64,000 nucleotides of DNA from assembly GCA_905182995.1 (NCBI GenBank), contig CAJJDP010000093.1, positions 126,563 through 190,562 on the forward strand, read 5' to 3'. A program made the translations under genes and the position numbers. This stretch comes from Paramecium octaurelia. Its lineage: Eukaryota > Ciliophora > Oligohymenophorea > Peniculida > Parameciidae. Position 1 is the first letter of the stretch. Every line of letters starts with the position of its first letter. Below, piece by piece: positions 53,501 through 64,000 of this stretch. Below the pieces are notes generated by a model. That model was not told where the DNA came from. It did no database searches and was given only the letters and a program-made list of their open reading frames with translations.

Positions 53501-53745
53501 CTTATTAATTTATAAATAAATTCTTGAAGCTCAAAAAAGTTTAATATTAATGTGCTGCTATAACTGCAGCTACGAAATTCAAAAATGCTCAAAAAAAAAT
53601 TTGGCTAATTCAGTTAAGAAATAACTTATCTTCCAAAAAATTGATACCATCTTCTAAAAATATTAAAGTAACAAAGTCAAAGTTGAATTCGATTGTACCG
53701 TATTCTGGAGATAGTATGCAATCTATTTAAATTAGCTAAAGTTGA
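50523..53745 (+). CDS. CNBD-type K+ channel 4, 1,044 aa
   Basis: Start taken at ATG 50523 (an in-frame ATG at 50478 is possible). Introns 51014-51048 (35 nt), 51855-51879 (25) and 52022-52049 (28); the third is set by matching SLQ..(V/I)(K/R)EYLT in channel 1. A long cytoplasmic N-terminus precedes S1 (VILVVLVPLEISFH) through S5. The pore is TIGYGDNVPKNS, then S6 GACLWFSYSVNFIGAIM, a C-linker and a CNBD-like domain (GQFFCVKEFLMQ). A 400-residue Gln/Lys/Ser-rich tail ends at 53745. The four channels together suggest local expansion. Confidence 0.9.
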
Positions 53746-53803
53746 TAGATTGATTATATATATTTATATTATTTAAAATCAATTACATATAAAATAAGCT
53801 TTT

Positions 53804-54877
53804 TCATTATTATTATAAAGTTTAATCTATCTATTTTTCTGACTCTTCTTGAATAATCATCTCCTAATCTTTCAGTAGAAGTTATGCACAAGACTAATAC
53901 TTATGATCACAGTAATTTAGGAGCCTCTAACTCTTTGGAGTTGTGGCTTCTTCACCTGTTGATTACCTTGACCTAGATGAAGTGTGGTGGAATTCTCTCT
54001 TAGTTTTGGCCTTACAAACATTTTGCTAAGTTGAACATTTAGTCTGATTCTCAAAATATATCTAAATCTGCAAAGGAGACTTTAAAACTCCCTTTGGGTC
54101 GTACTGACTTCGAAATTGGTGGTATTATATCATTTTCTATTCAATTACTTTCAACTTTAATTTACACATGAATTATTACCTCTCTTAAGAGTTCATATAA
54201 GTCAACACTTTAAATTTTTGAGTTCTCATTCAATAATGTAATAATTGAATTAATTAGATTTTTTTAATAACCTTGAATTTCTTAATAAATATTAAAGGTT
54301 AACTTTTATAATAGTCTATCTTGTGGATAGTTTTTAAGGGCAATCTTCAAATTAGGCACAAGAGAAAGAGCCATATTGACTATATTCACCATCTTAAAAC
54401 TATCTATCATGAGACTAGAATTATGAGTGATTTATACTTCGAATAATTTGATTTTCTAAAAAGGCTTGTTTTGTAACTTTTTATTTCCTTGAAGCTGATG
54501 GCCAATTTTTATAAATAAGATAAAAATGGAATTTATATATTTAATAGTAACCAAGCTTCATAATTTCTATGACTGTGTTTGAGTAAACTAAAATTTGTTA
54601 ATCTTAAAGAAGTAAATAATTTGGAGAATTCTTCGTTTGAATGAATAAACTAATGGGTGATAATGAGCATTTTCATTTTAATATTATAGGTCTGCATGTC
54701 AGTGTTCGAGTAGAACTCAAAAAACTCCCTCAGGTTCCTATCCTTAGTCATGAATTATAATAAAAACTCTATTTCTTCTTAGTCGAATACTTAATTGTCT
54801 TTGGAAAGACTACTTTTCTTTAGAAATCGAAGGAATTCAGAATCTAATTTGAAGATTTCGCTTATTTTTTATATCAT
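53804..54877 (-). CDS. ANTH-like helical protein, 341 aa
   Basis: Introns of 23 nt (GTATAAATC...CTAG) and 25 nt (GTAATAATT...AAAG) give an integral frame; TGA at 53806-53804. The N-terminal 200 residues resemble the AP180/CALM ANTH superhelix: TYNIKMKMLIITHQFIHSNEEF, then NYEAWLLLNIQIPFLSYLQKL and a following long helical region. The C-terminus is Lys/Gln/Ser-rich and unstructured. ANTH proteins bind PI(4,5)P2 and clathrin at the plasma membrane. The usual basic lipid motif at the very N-terminus is not seen, and an extra 5' exon may exist upstream of 54877. Convergent with channel 4, 58 nt away. Confidence 0.55.
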
Positions 54878-55070
54878 TTATTAAAATTACCAATCAACAT
54901 TCTTAAAAGCTTTCTATTATTATAATCTTAAGAAACTGAAAAATCAAATATTCATAATTCATTTTAAATTTCTAGAAATTAAGAAAAATTACAGCTTTTA
55001 GCTATTAAAATTTCATTAGATGAGAAGAGTTATAAATAATGTATATATATCTATTTCATAAACATAAATT

Positions 55071-55673
55071 TCAAAATAATTTCATACCATAAAAAACAAA
55101 TTAGGATAAATAATGCTTATTTCTGTATGCTGTAAGTCCATAATTGCTTGGTTAATACTGGAAGAAATAGGGTTGATAACAGTAATTAAACATCAATGAA
55201 ACAAAGGTTGTAATGACATTTTTACCAGATCCAAGAAGTAAATTCTAATAACTCGAAGCCAGCAACAATTATATGAATAATTCCATATCATTCCTTTCCT
55301 ACGAGTAGAGATATCTGTTTTTAAATGCCCAAGTGAGTATTTTGGCTTAGCTTAGATTATAAAAAAGGTCGTATTAAAAACAAAAGCCATATTTCCATTA
55401 GAAGAGTGTGATAAAGAAGTGAGCTATGATTGAGTTTATCAATTTTGGTAAATCCCTGTCTTGATATTCAAGTATGATTGATCTAAATAGTAAATCAGCT
55501 GAAAAGCATATGGCGAAACTTTGGATTAGTTGGTGTAGGAATTACTAATTCTTAATTTTGGTATTAATGTATAATATCTTACCTATGAGGATTATTTCGT
55601 AATTGTAGAGGTGGAAATAATGAAAATAATGATAGCCGAGAACAGCTAAAATAAATATAAAAATAATATTCAT
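55071..55673 (-). CDS. hypothetical secretory-pathway protein, 200 aa
   Basis: Single open frame from ATG 55673 to TGA 55073-55071. The N-terminus MNIIFIFILAVLGYHYF is a signal peptide or membrane anchor. The rest is rich in Tyr, Phe, Leu and Gln (SFAICFSADLLFRS, HFFITLFQWKYGFCFQYD, SLMFNYCYQPYFFQYQ). One canonical intron-like segment (GTAAG...) lies near the N-terminus but removing it is not required. Family unknown. Confidence 0.6.
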
Positions 55674-55788
55674 ATAGCAATTAAATTAATTTATGTAATT
55701 ATTATAAGGTTATGAATTGATGTTTGGAATATATTTGATAATAATAATCAATGCTATATATTTATCTTAATTTTCAATAATTAATTAA

Positions 55789-56567
55789 ATGGATAATTAT
55801 TTCACAATCATCAGTTTACTTGGATTGAGAAACTAAAATCTTCCTCCCTTTAGGTTTGAAATGATAAATATTATTACAGAGAAGCTCGTTTGAAGAGATA
55901 TAGATCAATTAAGAAGATGGTTGAGTTGATAGAAACTGCTGGTTGGACTTAGCCAAAAGTCCCATTCAATGCATTTTGCTTGAGTTCATAAGATCGTACA
56001 TTTATAGTTTTATTTCTCCTTTAGCTGAATGGGAAGATGACATGACCTACCCAGTGATTGAATATAATAAGTTTGGCTATTAGGCTGTGGCTTTCGGAAT
56101 AAATTTAGTATAGAGATGTCATTAATATTATGATAGTTCCTTTATGCCTACAATTACAATGTTATTACACAAAACATCAGATTCAGAACATTTAGATACT
56201 TGTTTCCAGTGGTCTAATGTGTGATATTTGGAAAAATATACTTTGAATATAAATCTGAATTAACAAAGGTGAATTTGTTTGATGAATATGTTCAATTGAG
56301 AGCTTAGGAATTAGTAAAGGAGAATGAATTCTTATTGGAACATGAAGGTATCAATAAAAGTCAATTACTTTTATAGACATCAAGAGATTCGTCTGGTGGT
56401 ATGAAGATTACAAAGAGACCTTGTGCAGAGTTCATAGATAAGCTAATGATCATGCTGCAACAGATTTTAAAGATTCTGAATTGATTTTGTAAGATTTCAT
56501 TAGAAGATATACAAATCCAAATTCAGCTAGACCACTTAATATCTAAGAGAAGGGTGTTTTATTCTGA
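55789..56567 (+). CDS. hypothetical protein with four introns, 221 aa
   Basis: Introns 55854-55879 (26 nt), 55996-56024, 56108-56136 and 56348-56376 (29 nt each) restore one frame from ATG 55789 to TGA 56565-56567. A Tyr/Arg-rich N-terminal part (EARLKRYRSIKKMVELI) and WEDDMTYPVIEYNKFGYQAV precede one hydrophobic segment (YLFPVVQCVIFGKIYF). The C-terminal half is charged and helical (RFVWWYEDYKETLCRVHRQA, LILQDFIRRYTNP). The layout (one membrane helix, charged helical tail) would fit a ciliate-specific subunit of a mitochondrial membrane complex; this is a guess. No family recognised. Confidence 0.65.
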
Positions 56568-56723
56568 AAATATTATTCATTAATAAAAATAAATAATATA
56601 GAGTATGTTTTACTATATTAATGAAGTTATATACCTGTTACTTTATCAATTACTAGAATATTAAGAGGAGTGTATTTAATGATCCATTATTATACTTTTT
56701 ATATGTTGTACAGATAAATATTC

Positions 56724-57141
56724 TCATAATCCTTTGATTTTATCTTCTACAAATTGTTTTTCACCTTCACTTACTTCAATTGCGAAATCTCTAACTGCAA
56801 CAGATGAGCATTTTCTTGATTTGATTTTCTTGGTTTTTGTTAAAAACTTTGAAATTCCAATCCATTCACCTAATAAGGCACCTTTTTCTACTTTCCAAAC
56901 TGGAATTTAGAATTGTTTAGCCAAAGCGACTACCAATTTTTTATAGGATTCCTCAGAGCAATCATCAGCCAAAACTACAAACTTAGCCTATAATGCATAG
57001 TATGATAATTCAAACTTATTTGCTTTCAATGGCTTTGCATACTTCATGCACTCCCTTTGACAATTAACCTCTATGTAATGATGTTTAGACTACTCTTTTT
57101 AAAGTAGTGAGTTCTTCTGATAATTGTTCGACCTCTGCCAT
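56724..57141 (-). CDS. RPS12: 40S ribosomal protein eS12
   Basis: 129 residues after removing a 28-nt intron at 56988-57015. The sequence matches the eS12 (L7Ae-fold) pattern: RGQLSKGVHEVCKAIESKQAKF, VVLADDCSEESYKKLVVALA, IPVWKVEKGALLGEWIG and CSSVAVRDFAIE. It is a small-subunit component near the beak of the ribosome. Length agrees with eukaryotic eS12 (about 130). Intron phase and GT-AG ends are canonical. Confidence 0.95.
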
Positions 57142-57331
57142 AATGAAAAATAATTTAAATCTTTATTTTAAATTAAAAACAAAAAAGAGTATAAAATTTA
57201 TATAAATGAACATCAAAGCAATCTATAAACTACAATTCTCCAGGTTTATTTTATAATAGAATGAATGTAATATAAATACTTGATTTGATTATATAATTAA
57301 ATTTTAGTATACTCAATATAATGTATTTAGT

Positions 57332-58224
57332 TCACAAAATAAATACTATGTAGATAAAAGCAAAAATAAACAAAATTAAAAACACCTTTAAGATTAACCC
57401 TCTATTCGAGCTTATTCGCTTATGTGATTCCTGCAATTCTTTACGTCCCTTACTAACATTCACTTATGCCTCATCAGTATATTTATCAATTCTTTCGATC
57501 ATCGTCTCTTATAGTCTCACCATGGTTCCAACCCTTTAGAACACTCCAGCAATATCATTTAACATTGATTCAATCTTTTGCATAGAAACCAGTTTTTCCT
57601 CATTCTACTTTTAATCAAACATTTAAATTGACTAATGATTAGCCTCCTCCTCAGTTTCATTCAATTTTTAATATTTCTGATTAAATCCAACTCTCTTGAT
57701 CACTCTATCTCTTTCCCCATTCAACCTATTCCTTTTCTCCTCCTATTACTTGATCCTCTATGTATGACTTTATACCAACTATAAATTAATCTCTCAATTG
57801 AAATACTTTTTTGAATGAATCTGATGTTTTCATCGCTTTTTGCTAAACAAAATCAAATATCGATTAATTTAAATCATTATTCAATTATGTTTTAAGTTGA
57901 TTTAGATGAATATGTATTTAACTAATGTCATCTTTGACTTGAGAAAGAATAGAATTCAATTTGTAGTCTTAGTCATTAAAAAGCCCTGTAGATTGAGATG
58001 CTTTAAGAATTAAGATGAAAGCCATACTTGTATGAAATTCCTAAAGTCTTTCATTGGCTGCATCGACTTTCTCTTTGGCAAGTTTTGCTGTGAGTAGAAA
58101 TTCTAATTTAAATAAGATCCTTAGTACAATTAGGCTATTCCCTTTTCAAAGCAACAAGTTTAATGTGTACTTTAGATAGAAATTATTGAGTGATATCTCT
58201 ATATTAGGAACTTGCAATCTCCAT
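57332..58224 (-). CDS. Qa-SNARE, syntaxin-18-like
   Basis: 279 residues; two introns of 25 nt (GTACTAAGG...TTAG) and 28 nt (GTATTTCAA...ATAG). N-terminus MEIASSQYRDITQQFLSK, then a helical bundle. The SNARE motif is near the C-terminus: IESMLNDIAGVFQRVGTMV, with the zero-layer Gln in VRLQETMIERID, then heptads to SHKRISSN. A C-terminal anchor (LILKVFLILFIFAFIYIVFI) ends the protein. Qa-SNAREs drive vesicle fusion. The D-I-T-x-x-F start and overall pattern recall Stx18/Ufe1 (ER), while the anchor and SNARE motif also resemble Stx5, so the compartment is undecided. Confidence 0.88.
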
Positions 58225-58606
58225 AACGTGGCAATTTATAATTTCTTTTTAATTATAATTCTAAAATGCTTAATCACAATCAAAAATATTGTTACTTATA
58301 AAATATAAAAACTAAATACAAGAGAATAGAATATTATTTTATTAGTGCTTTCCCAATATTAAGGAACCATATGAAGGGCCTATTCAAATTTCAGACATTT
58401 CAATATATCCAAGTTACACAGATATCATATAATCTAGTTATATATTACATTTGATATATTCATTTAAAAGGCGTTTAAACATCACTAATACTTGCGTTGT
58501 TGGGATAATAATACTAAACAGTTCTATTTGAAATATTCATTTTTATAGGGCCTATAATTTATCACATAAATGATTTTATTCACACAAACATAGATATAAA
58601 AAATGC
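58225..58606. other. AT-rich spacer, nothing recognised
   Basis: 382 nt upstream of the SNARE gene and downstream of the coiled-coil gene; no open frame or RNA gene seen. Confidence 0.5.
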
Positions 58607-60643
58607 TCAATCTTATTAATCGATATTTGAAATAAAACTAATATCTTAATCAAGAATTTATTTCTTGTTCTTATTTCCGTCAATTTAAGAAACATCAACA
58701 CTGAATAAATCAAACTGCTCGGATTGCTACTTCTTCTTGCTTGTTAATTCGACTAATAATTATTAAATTTCATTTTTGGTCTATAAAAGTTAAAAATAAA
58801 TTAATTACTATAGCTACAACAGATTATTAAGGAGGTTTCGAAAAAGCGACTTGAGTTTCATTTGAAAAGTAAGAAAATGGATTACTATAAGATCGTTTTA
58901 GTCTTTTGTTTTATGACAGAGGATCTTCCATTTATTTAATTAACTATTTTTTCTTTATGTTACTTATCTAGAGTTAAGATCATATTATTATACATCAAAA
59001 TGCTAAAAGAATTCTCTTGACATTGACATAATAAAGTTAACACATTCTTCCCTTGTCATATCATAGTACTAAACCTTCTAAGATTGGATTTGATTTCTTG
59101 TAATTGGTTTTGAATCAGCTCTTGCTGTCTAACAATAGGGTGCTTGCTCAAAGTTCTCATCAGTATTAATTTCTAGCTCTTTTAATTGGAGTTTCTTCAT
59201 TTTTATTTAGGGAACAACCTATTGATTTTATTTCTGATTCTGAGTTTTCTGATTAGAGTTGCTTAGTTGAACTGAGATATTTTCTTTTGGTTCTGTGTCA
59301 TCAAATTTAACATCAGCATTTGATAGTTGTTAAGATTATCTAACAAAATAGGATGGTTAAGTATTGACTCGTTCATTATTTTAATTGAATCTTGGACTGA
59401 AGATGCCAACAGCTATATCTTATTCTTGATTTAATTGTACAGAGTTGAATTATTTTCTGGTTTTGAGTTGTTCCATGTAATTTTAGTTTTGTTTCTTATA
59501 AAATTACAGTTCTGCCATTAATTGATCATTCCTTTAATCTTTCAATTGATTTGATCGTATTAATAACTCATTGGTGTCTTGAATTTATTCGTACTTCTTA
59601 ATTAATTCATTATACAATTTGCTCACATTCAGATTACTGTTTTTTTCCTTTTCAAATAATTCTTTGAACCCTTTAACCATCATTTCCATTTTATGTAATT
59701 TCTCTTAATAAATCATCCTTTCATTTTTGCTCAGATATTTCAATTGTTATGGCTCTGGAGAAAACCCATAGCCTAGACTTGTTGTTCCATACAAATCTTA
59801 ATGCATTTGCTCTAGTCTGCCTCTATGGTTTTACAACTCCCTATTCAATTCAAGATTGTTATCTGTTTTTTCAAGATACTCATTGTACACGAAATCTAGA
59901 TTACGAAGATTTGATACCCTTCATATTTTAATAGTTCACTTAACTTCTCAGTACTATTCTCATTTTGAATATTTCCCTCTTCAAATGATAATTGACTTCC
60001 CTTAAAGCATTATTGCTCTCTGAAACACTCTGAGCTTCCGCTGTAATTTTCTGCAAGACTCCTCTCACACTTTCCAATTCCTCATGCAATTTTAGATTCT
60101 ATTCTGAAGGAGTTACCACTTCAACCAATTTAACCAATTGGCCCTCCTTCTCCTATATCGGCTTCATCCTTTCTAACTCTTGTATTGCGTATTCCTTATC
60201 GTGAATATTGCGTTTCAATTCAATTAACTTATATTCTAAATCACTAATCAAGTCTTTATAATAATTTGATTGCTCCTCAGCTATCTATTCCTAGAGGAGT
60301 ATTTTTGTTTGTAGCTAACTGCTCACTTTCTGTTGTTTTGTTAAGGCCTCCATTAATTTCTTGTTCTCCTCATTTAAATGTTTGACCAATTCTGAATTCT
60401 GAAATTATTCACTTGATGAAGTGCTGCTGCCATCTTTCGTTTGCTGTATTGTGATTAATATTAAACTATTACTTGCGATCGCTTGCTATCCAAAGCCAAT
60501 GACATGGCCTATTTATTCAATTTTAATGCATTCTCTAGATCAGCAATATACTCTTGTAGAAGTTTATTCTCCTAAGATAGGTAGTGTATTTTAGACTATT
60601 GACGATTTGTCACAAACTCGTTTACTTCTGTACCTAATATCAT
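58607..60643 (-). CDS. long coiled-coil protein, about 660 aa
   Basis: ATG at 60643-60641 (MILGTEVNEFV); first intron 29 nt (GTAATAGTT...TACAG) after residue 60 or so; TGA 58609-58607. Most of the length is heptad-rich (LSQENKLLQEYIADLENALKL, ENKKLMEALTKQQ, SVSESNNALREVNYHLKREI, KGFKELFEKEKNSN). The C-terminal third is Gln/Asn-rich and less ordered, ending DQQD. No motor or enzymatic domain. The total length implies at least one further short intron that I did not place. Basal-body, ciliary or cytoskeletal scaffolds commonly look like this, but I do not assign one. Confidence 0.7.
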
Positions 60644-60838
60644 TAATATTGGCAAATTTATAGTTATAAATTATAAATTCAATCAAAACACTGAAGTAAA
60701 ATGATGACTTTATATATAAATATAAATTATACAATTACTGTCTTACTAAATGGCATTAATATCTTTATAATTCAATTACGAAGATTAGGAATAATGACAA
60801 AATTTATAATTATTTTTAACGAATAGAATATTAAAATT

Positions 60839-61603
60839 ATGCCTCAAGAGTCTATAGAAATATAAATGTTAAAACAACAAGTTTAGTTATTACAATAAGA
60901 ACTTCAATAAATTCATTAATATGGCAATATACGCATTCTTTGGAATAATATATTCTCAAAATTAGAGACCATCACATTCACATCTCAACAACCTCTCAAA
61001 ATCTATTAACAGTTGATGTTTCGACAAAGCCTATCTCAAGATCAAATCAAACCAGATTATCTTAGTTAAGATGCAGAATGTCAGACTGAAGATGATTAAA
61101 TTAAACTCAATGTACAAGACACAATCAAATCCTGCATTTCATCAATCAAAATCGAATTGAAACTACAATAAGACAAGTATCTCCAAGAGAATTTCAATTA
61201 AATCGAACTCTGTTTAGAAAATATTCAAAACTACTCAAAACAAAAGTAGATCAAATCAAAGCAAAAATTAAGATCATCCATTAATTCATCTCTCTCTATA
61301 CCAACGACCATCATTAAATTATCCACAAAGGAAAACTACATACCAAAACCTATTAGCAATTTAGAAGAGGAGGTTAAGGTATGAATGCAATATAAGTCTT
61401 AGGACTCTCAAATTAATAATCTAAAATAATAGAACCAAGCTCTGAAGTAGGATATTTCAAATCTATAACTAATTAATAATTAATTAAGCACACAATTAGA
61501 GGAAAAGGAAGCCAAATTAAAACTCTTGAATTTTATGGTATTGAATCAACAGCAACAAAATACTAAAATAGGAAACATGATATGTGATAATTTTAAAATA
61601 TGA
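60839..61603 (+). CDS. coiled-coil protein, 246 aa
   Basis: ATG at 60839; one intron 61379-61402 (24 nt, GTATG to CTTAG); TGA at 61601-61603. The N- and C-terminal ends are Gln-rich coiled coils (LKQQVQLLQQELQQI; NLKQQNQALKQDISNLQ, STQLEEKEAKLKLLNF). The middle is polar (PDYLSQDAECQTEDD). The start is divergent from the 58607-60643 coiled-coil gene, 195 nt away. The stop is 17 nt from the convergent dUTPase stop. Family unknown. Confidence 0.75.
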
Positions 61604-61620
61604 TAACTATTTTATATGCA

Positions 61621-62341
61621 TCATTCTTCAATTAAATTAAGTAACTATTAGATTATTATTTATTCATTCTTTCCCTCATTCTTTTTAAATAATTCGTACA
61701 CTTTCTTGTCTCCTTTCAATGTAATCTCACCCAATTGCTATTTTTACTTACTATTAATGTGTCCATTTGAAAACAAGCTGTATAAATCCAAAATGGTCAA
61801 TTCTTACCAAGGCTCTGGTTGATCATGATTCAATTGTTGAATATTTTGTAATTTCTACTTTAATTGTTGAGATTAATTGTTAGTATTTTAAATTAGTTTG
61901 ACTCCAGTTGATCCAAAGCCTCCTTCTCCTCTTTGAGTTTCAGTCAGATTGTCAGTTTCTTAAATATCAGTTTGAACAACATATTCAATGACCATTTGAG
62001 CAATTCTGTCCCCGTAATTCACTTTGAAATCGTTGTCTCCAAAATTAAATAATAAGACACATATTTCTCCTCTGTAATCTTCATCAATAACACCAGCGCC
62101 AACATCAATAAAATTTTTAGCTGCCAATCCAGAACGTGGAGCTGTAATCATTACGAACATACATACCAATTCTACCATAGGTGCCTTCAAGTAAGGCCAT
62201 TGAGATGCCGGTTTTGATTACTTGTTTTCCTTTTGCAGGCACAACAGAATCCTCAGCACTAAATAGATCATAGCCAGCTGCTTTGAGGGATCCCTTTTTG
62301 GGGAGGATGGCTTTCTCGACTAATCTTTTCACATAGATCAT
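61621..62341 (-). CDS. DUT: dUTP pyrophosphatase with C-terminal extension, 231 aa
   Basis: One intron, 62142-62166 (25 nt). The five trimeric-dUTPase motifs are present in order: [12 protein letters not shown] (I), APRSGLAAK (II, with Ser), [13 protein letters not shown] (III, substrate Tyr and catalytic Asp), GDRIAQMV (IV) and [10 protein letters not shown] (V). The enzyme hydrolyses dUTP to dUMP, limiting uracil in DNA. Typical eukaryotic enzymes end shortly after motif V. Here about 85 more residues follow, Gln-rich then [15 protein letters not shown] and [18 protein letters not shown] see no known domain in the extension. Confidence 0.95.
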
Positions 62342-62436
62342 TTTATTTAAATAATTTATTTAAAGCGCGGCTAGATGTATTATTAATTAATAGTCATACC
62401 TGTTATAAATATTGTTTAGTTTTACTAATCAGCTTA

Positions 62437-62508
62437 GGTCGTATGGTGTAGTGGTTAGCACCTTGGACTTTGAATCCAGTGACCCAGGTTCGAGTCCTGG
62501 TATGACCT
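62437..62508 (+). tRNA. tRNA-Gln(UUG)
   Basis: A 72-nt cloverleaf: acceptor GGTCGTA pairs with TATGACC (one G-T), T arm CCAGG-TTCGAGT-CCTGG, and anticodon loop CTTTGAA with anticodon TTG at 62470-62472. It reads CAA (and CAG by wobble). This is the ordinary Gln tRNA, not one of the suppressor-type tRNAs that decode UAA or UAG. CCA is not encoded, as usual in eukaryotes. It lies between the dUTPase start and the RhoGAP 3' end. Confidence 0.96.
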
Positions 62509-62649
62509 AAACTTTTTTAATTTTTAATTAAATTTATTTTTTAATTTGAGAACATAGAAATAAATTTGAATTTAAACAAATTAATGTATTGCATTATTTA
62601 TTATAAAACCCATAATTTCTACTTTTGTTAGAATTCTGGAAGGACATCA

Positions 62650-63987
62650 TCATCTGATGAGGATAGCCTTTGATTTTTGTTTCCACTAGTATCTGCCCCT
62701 GTAGAACTATTGCTACTGATTGATGAGAAAACTTAAGCTTGACCATATTCCAGGAATAATTTGAAAGAAACATTTGGGAATAACTTGTCATAATTATCAA
62801 ATAGTATTTTGAGAAATTTCAGCTAATGTTTAATTTATTCAATTGATTAAGTCTAATTGACCTAGACTCTCATGAAGCAAGGAGCAAATAAAATTGCCAA
62901 ATTATTCATATTCATTCGATTGAATTCAGAATGATTCCCCACACAAATCAAAAAGCTGACCATAACAATAAGCAACGATTTATTTAAATTGGGTAATTAA
63001 TCAAATACTTCTTTTAATAAATCAATCTCTGTTTGAGCAGTTGTTTCTAATTATGTTTTAATAGCAACTTACATTCGAAATGATCACAAATCCTTTTGAA
63101 AATGTGTTCAGGAATCAATGGGTCTGGTAACTCTAAAAAGAACCTCTTTATGAGACTACAGATTATCCGCACATCTTCTACAATCTTCAAACATTCGTAG
63201 TTCTCATTAATTAACTGTTGTTATAGTTAGTCCTCCTCTGTGATTAACCCTTATTTCCTAAAAATATCTGGTATCAAAAATCTATCTGGATTGACAACAA
63301 AGTAGGACAGCAAATGATCTATTACTAAAGGAATTTGGAATTGATTTAACTTTTGGCTACTCAAAGATGAACCAAAGGAACTTTGTGATTATTTTATGGA
63401 TTGAACTGGTTCTATTTGTTCAAAGCTCTAAATTTATTTTGGAACTGTTATCATCCAACTGGCTTAAAAATTTGGTATCTATAATAGTTCCTTTACTCTT
63501 AAAATGAATTTAAGTTTACTCGTATATATATTTAGTCTTCTTATACAAAATTTTCTCTCTCTTCGATCTCGATCGCTAGATCAATAGGTTTGCTTTTATT
63601 TTAAAGCTTGGCTGATATAAATAAAAGCACTTTAATTAAATGTAATATTTGCTTGAGAGCTACTTCATCAACTTTCTAAATCTGATCAACTATGATAGTC
63701 CATCATGCTCTGACATTATATATACAATAGTATATGTACTAATAAAATATTGTGATTCAATACTTCTGATCTATTTTATTGTCTAAACTGTTTATTGTAT
63801 AATAAATTAGCTTATTATTGTCAAAGCTATTCTGTATATTACCATTAAATAAAAAACACACATTTTATTGTTCGAAGCCTAAGTCCAAATTGAAAATACC
63901 TGAATTCTGTATAAAATTGCTTTTTTCAATATCAGACAAATTTGTGTATTTGGCAATTTATAATTTTTATTAGTAATCCTAGTCCAT
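62650..63987 (-). CDS. RhoGAP-domain protein
   Basis: ATG at 63987-63985 is 13 nt inside the window edge. The RhoGAP domain is clear in the second half: PDIFRKQG with the arginine finger, DVRIICSLIKRFFLELPDPLIP, then LPNLNKSLLIVMVSFLICVGNHSEFNRMNMNNLAILFAP. It should stimulate GTP hydrolysis on Rho/Rac-type GTPases. An intron (26 nt, GTAAG...TTAG) lies inside the domain. The N-terminal 180 residues (for example LKQILHLIKVLLFISAKL) are not recognised, and one intron near 63700 is unresolved. The domain's own frame has no TGA before the tRNA; a 20-nt intron GTTTTC...GTAG near 62715-62735 brings in TGA at 62652-62650, which I take as the end. Confidence 0.75.
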
Positions 63988-64000
63988 TTTTGGCTAATAT

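Noticed and set aside
55109-55760. Plus-strand coding (MLISVCC... and following openings)
   Set aside because: The minus strand holds one uninterrupted 200-codon frame with a signal peptide across the same bases, which is the simpler explanation.

Overview
The window is gene-dense, AT-rich macronuclear-type DNA from an oligohymenophorean ciliate, most probably Paramecium or a close relative. Almost every gene reads through only if TAA and TAG are glutamine and TGA is the sole stop. The genes are also cut by very short introns, mostly 22-31 nt, usually beginning GTA and ending TAG. Coding regions are separated by tens to a few hundred bases. All assignments come from reading the sequence; no database search was run. 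Intron placements were inferred by restoring the frame and family motifs.

Layout. 1-6752 (+): a Gln/Glu-rich protein, an unknown protein, the exosome exonuclease Rrp6 and a degenerate membrane sensor-kinase-like protein. 6842-9119 (-): MCM5. 9342-13780 (+): a small unknown, an ArfGAP with a poly-Gln tail and NPF motifs, a serine-carboxypeptidase homologue lacking two catalytic residues, and an N-terminally acylated unknown. 14409-21026 (-): a gene that appears frameshifted, phosphatidylserine decarboxylase, and a type I membrane protein of roughly 1,350 residues whose stop overlaps the PSD start. 21175-25508: two MORN-repeat proteins flanking an NCLX-like cation/Ca2+ exchanger. 25580-27447: small poorly recognised genes. 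27567-34579 (-): three tandem hybrid histidine kinases. 34590-34999: a degenerate coding remnant. 35410-39303: an unknown and VPS18. 39378-53745: four cyclic-nucleotide-binding-domain K+ channels, with a small membrane protein and a membrane-anchored bZIP factor between them. 53804-63987: an ANTH-like protein, two unknowns, ribosomal protein eS12, a Qa-SNARE, coiled-coil proteins, dUTPase, tRNA-Gln(UUG) and a RhoGAP protein.

Functional themes. There is no operon-like system. Related genes do sit together: four channels, three histidine kinases, and a Ca2+ exchanger beside an IQ/MORN protein. Membrane-traffic genes (ArfGAP, VPS18, ANTH, Qa-SNARE) are scattered through the window. The most interesting observations are the bZIP factor with a transmembrane helix, the dead-peptidase homologue, the 1-nt stop/start overlap before PSD, the channel and kinase clusters, and the C-terminally extended dUTPase.
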